DNA of 64,000 nt. Origin: an uncultured Lachnospiraceae bacterium. Lineage in GTDB: Bacteria; Bacillota; Clostridia; Lachnospirales; Lachnospiraceae. The position numbers and the translations under genes were made by a program. This document shows, piece after piece, positions 54,825-64,000 of the stretch (positions are counted from its first letter, which is position 1; each line of letters starts with the position of its first letter). The notes beneath the pieces are model-generated. The model did no database searches, had not been told where the DNA came from, and was given only the letters and a program-made list of their open reading frames with translations. Where the stretch lies: the NCBI GenBank assembly GCA_934899185.1, contig CAKXYI010000010.1:1-64000 (forward strand). The letters are read 5' to 3'.

Positions 54825-55184
54825 ATGGTCATCTGTATTGATGAGGTTTCTGAAATTCCTATTTACAAACAGATTCGCAATCAGATTGTCTTAGGTATTT
54901 CTGATGGAAGATTACAGCCCGGAGAGCAATTACCGACTGTGCGCGCCCTGGCGGAAGAAATCGGGATCAACTCTATGACGGTAAACAAAGCCTATGCTCT
55001 TTTAAAACAAGAAGGCTATATCGTTACCGACCGCAGAAACGGCGCGAGGATCCGAAATGAATTTGATCAGGGTAAATATCTCTCACAAACTTCTTTGGAC
55101 AATTTGCAGCAGATCATATCCGAGGCAAACATTCGCGGATTTTCAAAGGAAGAATTTTTCCAATTATGTGAAAAGTATTTTTAG
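54825..55184 (+). CDS. GntR-family regulator, YtrA type
   Basis: 119 residues. N-terminal winged helix (about 8-75, PIYKQIRNQIVLGISDGRLQPGEQLPTVRALAEEIGINSMTVNKAYALLKQEGYI) and a short helical tail without a ligand domain, as in the YtrA subfamily. YtrA proteins repress an adjacent transporter or membrane operon and respond to unknown signals. SD AAAGGAG. It is 11 nt before the membrane protein gene, with which it is probably co-transcribed and autoregulated (operator 54771-54802). Confidence 0.9.
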   Translation: MVICIDEVSEIPIYKQIRNQIVLGISDGRLQPGEQLPTVRALAEEIGINSMTVNKAYALLKQEGYIVTDRRNGARIRNEFDQGKYLSQTSLDNLQQIISEANIRGFSKEEFFQLCEKYF

Positions 55185-55195
55185 GAGGCAGATCT

Positions 55196-56569
55196 ATGTT
55201 TAATATCATTCTTTTTATTAGTACATATCCGGTACTGCTTATCATTTATTTCGTTTTAAAAAACAACCATAAATTTCATGATCATTTGTTGTTTTCTGTA
55301 TCCATGAAGGAAGAATGGGTAGAGCAACCTGCAGTGCAGAAGATCATAAGCGAGTTTCATAAGCAGATGAACATCTTGCTTCTCATCTTTTTTGCGATTC
55401 CTCTTACCAGTTTACTGACAAGTCATTTTTCCATACAGTTTACAATCTGGATGAATTGGCTCATACTCTTAATTCTATTGTTTTATGTGCCATATGCCGT
55501 AGCCAATAAAAAGTTAAAGAAATGGAAAAAGGAAAATCACTTATACGAGGATCAGATCTTAGTATCTTATATAGAGATGAAAAATGCCGGAAATGTCCGA
55601 AAGGTAAGATTTTTTCCATTCTTCATTCCGACTTTCCTCAGTTTTTTCCTTTTTGTCTTTTCTCTTGTATTTGCGGCTCTCTCTGAAAAAACAGATTTTT
55701 ACAGCACAATTATGGTTCTTAGCATTGCGGCTATCAGTTTATTGTACTGGATCATTGCTTTTTGGATGGATCGCAGACCGGTGGAAGTCATCTGCAATGA
55801 CAGTGACACCAACATCAATTACACCAGATCCAAGAAAAATGTGTGGAAAAATTTTTGGTTAGCCTGCGTCTGGCTAAACCTTGCCTACACTTTGATTACC
55901 CTTTTGCCTCTTGTATCCGATGCTATCCATCCCGGTATCTTTCTTATTGGATCCATTGCTTACGCCCTTGTCCTTTTAATATTAATTATTCCGTTAGGGA
56001 AAAAATTCAAAAATATTGAAAAATGTTATGCAAGTTCTTTTGATCCGGCATTTAAGACCAACGAAGATGAGGCATGGATTTTTGGATTGTTTTACTACAA
56101 CCCTAAGGACAAAAGCACCATGGTAGAAACGCGAGCCGGCATTGGAACTTCCGTAAATATGGCAACGGGTCTTGGAAAAGGGCTTACAATCTTTTCTATT
56201 ATTGCAATGCTCGGTATTCCTTTTATCAGTATTTTTATGATTATGGAAGAATTTACACCAATCCACCTTGTCATAAAAGATGACACTCTTTACTGTGAAC
56301 ATATTTTTGAAAACTATGCCATTGATACAGATACCATTTCCAATGTATCTTTGGTAGATGAACTGCCATCTATGGTAAAAAGTAACGGTACTGCTATGGA
56401 TAATCTCTTAAAGGGAAAATTTCATAAACGAAATCAGGGAAACTATGAATTATTTTTAAATCCGCAACATAAGTATTTCATCTATTTTTCCGCAGATGGA
56501 AAAAATTATTATGTCAATGGATTTGATGATAAAGAAACTCTGGATATTTACAACGCGATCAAAGACTAA
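55196..56569 (+). CDS. DUF1648/DUF5808-like membrane protein
   Basis: 457 residues with about ten hydrophobic segments. The central part has DEAWIFGLFYYNPKDKSTMVETRAGIGTSVNMATGLGKG, the pattern of the DUF5808 domain seen after DUF1648 in many Firmicutes. C-terminal part is soluble with SDG-like turns (YFSADGKNYYVNGFDDKE). SD AGGAGG. Follows the YtrA-type regulator, as membrane proteins of this kind often do; role unknown, perhaps linked to cell-envelope stress (inference only). Confidence 0.72.
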   Translation: MFNIILFISTYPVLLIIYFVLKNNHKFHDHLLFSVSMKEEWVEQPAVQKIISEFHKQMNILLLIFFAIPLTSLLTSHFSIQFTIWMNWLILLILLFYVPYAVANKKLKKWKKENHLYEDQILVSYIEMKNAGNVRKVRFFPFFIPTFLSFFLFVFSLVFAALSEKTDFYSTIMVLSIAAISLLYWIIAFWMDRRPVEVICNDSDTNINYTRSKKNVWKNFWLACVWLNLAYTLITLLPLVSDAIHPGIFLIGSIAYALVLLILIIPLGKKFKNIEKCYASSFDPAFKTNEDEAWIFGLFYYNPKDKSTMVETRAGIGTSVNMATGLGKGLTIFSIIAMLGIPFISIFMIMEEFTPIHLVIKDDTLYCEHIFENYAIDTDTISNVSLVDELPSMVKSNGTAMDNLLKGKFHKRNQGNYELFLNPQHKYFIYFSADGKNYYVNGFDDKETLDIYNAIKD

Positions 56570-56575
56570 AAATTT

Positions 56576-56612
56576 AAAAATCTCCGCTAGTTTCATGGCT
56601 AGCGGAGATTTT
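56576..56612. terminator. Bidirectional terminator between the GntR operon and gyrA
   Basis: Stem ATCTCCGCTAG / CTAGCGGAGAT, 8-nt loop, T-rich on both strands. It serves both the plus-strand membrane protein gene and the minus-strand gyrA. Confidence 0.92.
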
Positions 56613-56622
56613 CTTTTACCTT

Positions 56623-59145
56623 TTATTCTTCGGTAGAATCTTCTACTTCCGAATCTGCATTTTCTGCATCTTCTTCCATTTCTTCCGATTCTTCCATAAT
56701 CATGTCTTCCTTGCGCACTTTTGCAATACTTGCAACCGTTACACCTTCATCAACATTGATCAATTTTACACCGGAAGTGATTCTGCCAAGAAGTGCTGTA
56801 TCATTTACCTTAATGCGAATGATAATACCTTCTGTATTAATGAGCATCATCTCATCTTCCTGATTAACTGCTTTACATCCTATGATGTTTCCTGTTTTAT
56901 CAGTAATCTTGTAACACTTCACACCCTTACCACCACGATTTTGCGGTGTAAATTCATCGATAAGTGTGCACTTACCAAGACCTTTTTCTGAAACAATCAT
57001 CAAAGAGTCTCCCTGGGAAGCAAGCTGCATAGCAATTACTTCATCCTGGTCTGTCAGGCTCATACCAATAACACCCATAGAGGTACGTCCGGTATTTCTA
57101 ACATCTGTTTCGTGGAAACGGATACACTGACCAAATTTGGTAATCAAAATAATATCTTCGTTATTATCTGTCAGTTTTACTTCAATTAATCTGTCATCTT
57201 CACGAAGATTGATTGCTGCAAGACCTGTTTTACGGATATTTTCATAGTCCGTGATCTTTGTCTTTTTCACAATACCATTCTTTGTAGCCATAAACAGATA
57301 CTGGTTCTCTGAGTATTCCTTCAATGCAATCATAGATGTGATTTTTTCATCCGGCTGCAATTGTAAAAGATTTACGATTGCCGTACCTCTTGCTGTTCTG
57401 GAACATTCCGGAATCTCATAGGCTTTCATACGATAAACACGACCGGTATTTGTAAAGAACATCAGGTAGTGATGTGAGGTTGTAAGCATCATTTCAACAA
57501 TGTAATCTTCATCGATTGTCTCCATGCCCTTAATACCTTTACCACCACGATGCTGGCTCTTAAAGTTATCCACATTCATACGCTTGATATAACCAAGTTT
57601 TGTAAATGTAATAACGGTATTTGTCACTGGAATCATATCTTCCATGGAAATATCATATTCATCAAATCCAATGGATGTTCTGCGTTCATCACCATATTTA
57701 TCAGAAATAGCAAGAATTTCTTCCTTGATTACACCAAGCAACTTCTTCTCATCTGCAAGAATTGCCTTTAACTCTGTAATGAGCTCCATCAAAGACTTGT
57801 ATTCTTCTTCCAGTTTGTTTCTTTCCAAACCGGTCAGTGCACGCAGACGCATCTCAACAATGGCATTTGCCTGTGCTTCCGATAAAGCAAAGCGCTCCAT
57901 CAACTGCTGTTTTGCTGTAGCAACATCGGCAGAACCACGGATGATCTTGATAACTTCGTCGATATTATCCAGAGCGATCAATAATCCCTGTACGATATGT
58001 GCTCTTTCTTCTGCCTTATTCAGATCGTATCGGGTTCTTCTGGTTACAACATCCTTCTGATGCAGCAAATAGTAATTTAAAAGTTCATAGAGATTAAGCA
58101 CCTTTGGCTGGTTGCCAACCAGGGCAAGCATGATAACGCCAAAAGTATCCTGTAACTGCGTATGCTTGTAAAGCAGGTTGAGCACGACATTCGGATTGAC
58201 ATCACGACGGAGTTCAATACAGATACGCATACCTTCTCGTGATGATTCATCTCGCAGATCGGTAATACCATCGATCTTTTTATCGCGAACAAGTTCCGCA
58301 ATCTTTTCGATCAGACGTGCCTTATTTACCATGTATGGAAGTTCTGTTACAACGATACGGTTCTTTCCGTTGTTCATCGGCTCAATCTCAGATACCGCAC
58401 GCACACGGATCTTACCGCGTCCGGTACGATAAGCCTCATCAATACCGGCATGACCTAAGATAGTACCACCGGTCGGAAAATCAGGACCCTTTACAATCTC
58501 AAGTAATTCTTCAATATCGGTCTCACGATCTTCTTCTACCTGATTATCAATGATCTTTACCACGGCGGCAATGACTTCACGCAGGTTGTGTGGCGGAATA
58601 TTGGTTGCCATACCAACGGCAATACCTGTTGTTCCATTGACAAGCAGGTTTGGATAACGGGAAGGAAGAACGGTTGGTTCTTTTTCCGTCTCATCAAAGT
58701 TTGGCATGAAATCTACGGTATCTTTGTTGATATCGGAAAGCATGGCCATGGAAATCTTGGAAAGTCTTGCCTCTGTGTAACGCATAGCAGCAGCGCCATC
58801 TCCATCCACAGAACCAAAGTTACCATGTCCATCGACAAGTGGATATCTCGTTGACCATTCCTGTGCCATGTTGACAAGTGCTCCATAAATAGAAGAGTCA
58901 CCATGCGGATGGTACTTACCCATGGTATCACCGACAATACGCGCACATTTTCTGTGTGGTTTGTCCGGTCCGTTATTTAATTCGATCATAGAATATAAAA
59001 CTCTACGCTGTACCGGTTTGAGTCCGTCTCGAACATCAGGAAGGGCGCGGGACGCGATTACACTCATGGCATAATCAATATATGATGTTTCCATCGTCTT
59101 TTTCAGATCCACCTCATGAATCTGATCAAAAATCTTGTCATCCAT
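56623..59145 (-). CDS. gyrA: DNA gyrase subunit A
   Basis: 840 residues. Breakage-reunion subunit: catalytic Tyr in [14 protein letters not shown] (about 120), [23 protein letters not shown], and six C-terminal beta-pinwheel repeats containing the GyrA box [11 protein letters not shown]. The end is Glu-rich. In the quinolone region the position equivalent to E. coli Asp87 is Gly (SSIYG), which may reduce quinolone sensitivity. It follows gyrB by 17 nt; SD GGAGG. Confidence 0.98.
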   Translation of the reverse strand: MDDKIFDQIHEVDLKKTMETSYIDYAMSVIASRALPDVRDGLKPVQRRVLYSMIELNNGPDKPHRKCARIVGDTMGKYHPHGDSSIYGALVNMAQEWSTRYPLVDGHGNFGSVDGDGAAAMRYTEARLSKISMAMLSDINKDTVDFMPNFDETEKEPTVLPSRYPNLLVNGTTGIAVGMATNIPPHNLREVIAAVVKIIDNQVEEDRETDIEELLEIVKGPDFPTGGTILGHAGIDEAYRTGRGKIRVRAVSEIEPMNNGKNRIVVTELPYMVNKARLIEKIAELVRDKKIDGITDLRDESSREGMRICIELRRDVNPNVVLNLLYKHTQLQDTFGVIMLALVGNQPKVLNLYELLNYYLLHQKDVVTRRTRYDLNKAEERAHIVQGLLIALDNIDEVIKIIRGSADVATAKQQLMERFALSEAQANAIVEMRLRALTGLERNKLEEEYKSLMELITELKAILADEKKLLGVIKEEILAISDKYGDERRTSIGFDEYDISMEDMIPVTNTVITFTKLGYIKRMNVDNFKSQHRGGKGIKGMETIDEDYIVEMMLTTSHHYLMFFTNTGRVYRMKAYEIPECSRTARGTAIVNLLQLQPDEKITSMIALKEYSENQYLFMATKNGIVKKTKITDYENIRKTGLAAINLREDDRLIEVKLTDNNEDIILITKFGQCIRFHETDVRNTGRTSMGVIGMSLTDQDEVIAMQLASQGDSLMIVSEKGLGKCTLIDEFTPQNRGGKGVKCYKITDKTGNIIGCKAVNQEDEMMLINTEGIIIRIKVNDTALLGRITSGVKLINVDEGVTVASIAKVRKEDMIMEESEEMEEDAENADSEVEDSTEE

Positions 59146-59162
59146 TTATAAACGTCCTCCTA

Positions 59163-62186
<3,024 letters not shown>

Positions 62187-62190
<4 letters not shown>

Positions 62191-62402
62191 CTGACTACTT
62201 TAACGCTCTCTCCCTCAAAAGTAACCACATCACCCGGATAGATCTTTTTGCCGCGGCGAAGTTCCACCTCGCCATTGACACTTACCAGACCATCTAAAAT
62301 AACCATCTTGGCATCCACACCGGAGGACATCATATTGGCTTTTTTGAGTAATTGTCCGAGTTTGATAAAATCATCGCCCTCTCGTAAACTGATTTCTTCC
62401 AT
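62187..62402 (-). CDS. S4-domain RNA-binding protein (YaaA/RlbA-like)
   Basis: 71 residues forming one S4 domain: FIKLGQLLKKANMMSSGVDAKMVILDGLVSVNGEVELRRGKKIYPGDVVTF. The gene between dnaN and recF in Firmicutes, linked in B. subtilis to ribosome biogenesis. Overlaps recF by 4 nt. Confidence 0.93.
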
Positions 62403-62414
62403 TTTATCTTCCTC

Positions 62415-63527
62415 TTAGTTTGTCGCTGTATTAAAGTTTACCGGAAGGATGAGGTAAATGTACTTGTCCTCATCATCCTTGATAAAACATGGTGCCTTTG
62501 GATTGACCATGTAAATAGATACTTCTTCCTCATCGATAACACGAAGGGCATCAATAAAGAACTTTGGATTGAATCCAATCAAAATATCCTTACCTTCTTT
62601 GCCGATTTCAATATCTTCCTTCATGGATCCGGCTACAGAATTGATCTTGAGTTCCATATTGCCATCGGTAATATCCATGATAATCGGCTTTTTATCGCCT
62701 TCTTTTACCATCAAAGTCGCACGATCGATACAGTCTAAAAGTTCTCTCTTGTTGATCTTAAACTTTGTCTCATAATCGGTAGACAGCATCTGATCAATCT
62801 TGAAGTATTCGCCTTCGATCAGACGAGAAACAACCGTTGTATTGTCAAACTCAAAAATAATGTGATTGTCTGTAATAAAGAGATTTACCATTTCTTCGGT
62901 GGATCCCGGAATAATCTTGCTGACTTCGATCAGGCTCTTTCCCGGAACAACAACCTTTTTATTCTCATAAGACTCCTTTAATTCAATGTTACGAATGGAA
63001 ATTCTATGACCATCCAGAGAAACCACTTTCAGATGATTTCCTTCAATTTCAAATAATTCACCTGTCATCAATTTGTTATTTTCATTATCTGCAATAGAAA
63101 AAATAGTCTGGCGGATCACTTCCTTTAATGTAAACTGTGAAAGTAAGATCGGCTCATTCCGAGGAATGATAGGAATGTAAGCAAAATCTTCACCGGATTT
63201 TCCTACGATAGTAAAGTTTGCCTTTTCACAGGTAATGGTTGTCTTAAAAGTAGCATCTGTTTCAATGGTAACTTCATTATCAGGAAGTTTACGAACAATA
63301 TCAGAAAAGAATCTTGCATCCAATGCAATGATACCTCTTTCTTCAATCGTGCCTTCAATGATCGTTTCAATACCAATTTCCATATCATTGGCTGTTAATT
63401 TGATCTCATTTGTAGAAGCATCGATCAAAATACATTCTAAGATAGCCATGGTAGTTCTGGTAGGAACTGCTTTTGAAACGATGTTTACTCCTTTTGCTAG
63501 TTCTGCTTTTTGACAGGTGATCTTCAT
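62415..63527 (-). CDS. dnaN: DNA polymerase III beta sliding clamp
   Basis: 370 residues in three similar clamp domains. N-terminal MKITCQKAELAKGVNIVSKAVPTRTTMAILECI, and the C-terminal LILPVNFNTA with the typical clamp ending. SD AAAGGAG. Spaced 12 nt from the S4-domain gene and about 295 nt from dnaA. Confidence 0.97.
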   Translation of the reverse strand: MKITCQKAELAKGVNIVSKAVPTRTTMAILECILIDASTNEIKLTANDMEIGIETIIEGTIEERGIIALDARFFSDIVRKLPDNEVTIETDATFKTTITCEKANFTIVGKSGEDFAYIPIIPRNEPILLSQFTLKEVIRQTIFSIADNENNKLMTGELFEIEGNHLKVVSLDGHRISIRNIELKESYENKKVVVPGKSLIEVSKIIPGSTEEMVNLFITDNHIIFEFDNTTVVSRLIEGEYFKIDQMLSTDYETKFKINKRELLDCIDRATLMVKEGDKKPIIMDITDGNMELKINSVAGSMKEDIEIGKEGKDILIGFNPKFFIDALRVIDEEEVSIYMVNPKAPCFIKDDEDKYIYLILPVNFNTATN

Positions 63528-63822
63528 AATCGGTAAAACTCCTTTCAGCTTAACATAGATAAATATAATAGAAATTAATAGTAATATTATTATAGGGTGT
63601 GTAAAAGTGTATAAGTCGTGAAACGCTGATGGTTTCTGGACTTGTCCTAAAAATTAAATCAAAAAGTAGTGTTGAAAGGCTGAGGAAATACAGAGGATGT
63701 TTTGTAGATAAAAGGGACGACCTCTTTATGAGGTTTACTTTTATCCTCAGGCTGTAAACATAAATTCACAACTTATCCCATATATTTAAACATAGAAATC
63801 AACAACTTATGCACAATCTCAT
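63528..63822. other. dnaA-dnaN intergenic region, candidate oriC component
   Basis: 295 bp without a gene. DnaA-box-like 9-mers (consensus TTATCCACA) are TTATCCTCA (63741-63749), TTATCCCAT (63773-63781), TTATGCACA (63807-63815) and, on the minus strand, TTATACACT (63606-63614). A very A/T-rich tract (about 63550-63595) could be the unwinding element or dnaN promoter. In many Firmicutes oriC is split around dnaA; the other half would lie right of the window. Confidence 0.6.
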
Positions 63823-64000
63823 CTAATTTGGATTGATCTTCTTTTTGATGGTGTCGATCTGTTTACGAAATTCTTCATCATTATTATATTCTTCTTCGAT
63901 TACATTACGTCCGTGAAGGATCGTAGAGTGATCTCTTCCGTTGAGTAACTGACCGATACCTTCTAAGGTCGCATCTGTCATGGTATTGCATAAGAACATG
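63823..64000 (-). CDS. dnaA: Chromosomal replication initiator DnaA, C-terminal end (partial)
   Basis: Minus-strand frame reads MFLCNTMTDATLEGIGQLLNGRDHSTILHGRNVIEEE and ends with KKKINPN and TAG (63823-63825). This is DnaA domain IV, including the GRDHSTI(L/V)H motif that contacts the DnaA box. The rest of the gene lies beyond the right edge. It defines the origin-proximal end of the window. Confidence 0.97.
   Translation of the reverse strand, partial: MFLCNTMTDATLEGIGQLLNGRDHSTILHGRNVIEEEYNNDEEFRKQIDTIKKKINPN

Overview
The window looks like the left flank of the replication origin of an anaerobic, low-to-mid G+C Firmicute, most probably a Lachnospiraceae (Clostridium cluster XIVa) member. 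This is inferred from the order dnaA-dnaN-S4 protein-recF-gyrB-gyrA, [FeFe]-hydrogenase maturases HydE/F/G, reverse rubrerythrin with PerR, class I two-subunit fumarase, a T-box leader on tyrS, two yybP-ykoY manganese riboswitches and strong Shine-Dalgarno sites. No genus is claimed. Nearly all genes lie on the minus strand, reading away from the origin at the right edge and so co-directional with the fork. Two plus-strand islands (18.5-22.3 kb and 54.8-56.6 kb) run head-on.

Layout from the origin leftwards: the 3' end of dnaA, a dnaA-dnaN gap with DnaA-box-like sites (candidate oriC part), dnaN, yaaA-like S4 gene, recF, gyrB and gyrA (56.6-64 kb). Next are a plus-strand GntR regulator/membrane protein pair, dtd, fumarase alpha and beta, and a Ser-Glu-Cys tRNA cluster. 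Then comes a rhamnoside locus (AraC regulator, GH78 rhamnosidase, GPH symporter) beside decayed remnants of a second rhamnosidase and a second AraC gene. The 32-46 kb segment holds tyrS with its T-box, a PAP2 phosphatase, a Mn-riboswitch operon (mntP plus CaCA antiporter), a nucleoside salvage operon (cdd-udp-deoB), metG, tatD, rsmA, a degenerate M23 protein and a TPR-GGDEF protein. Two YhgE/Pip proteins flank a small coiled-coil membrane protein (27.7-32.6 kb), followed by perR/rubrerythrin and a split phosphorelay (Hpt, solute-binding lipoprotein, hybrid histidine kinase).

Further left are the plus-strand nrdG-GNAT-TetR-oleate hydratase set, tadA, the SRP RNA, the hydrogenase maturation operon (TM1266-type regulator, hydE, hydG, hydF) with a candidate attenuator, and a second Mn-riboswitch CaCA antiporter. 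A coiled-coil protein/aconitase-family hydratase/AI-2E exporter operon, a TPR-ATPase/glgB/DUF5711/CvpA operon, and the tandem promoters and 5' end of a 16S rRNA gene complete the window.

I see no insertion sequences, prophage or CRISPR. The items most worth a second look are the two unlinked CaCA antiporters under yybP-ykoY riboswitches, the rhamnosidase/AraC remnants, the hydrogenase-operon leader, the output-less phosphorelay, the large TPR-ATPase, the operator that brackets the GntR promoter, and two apparently leaderless transcripts.
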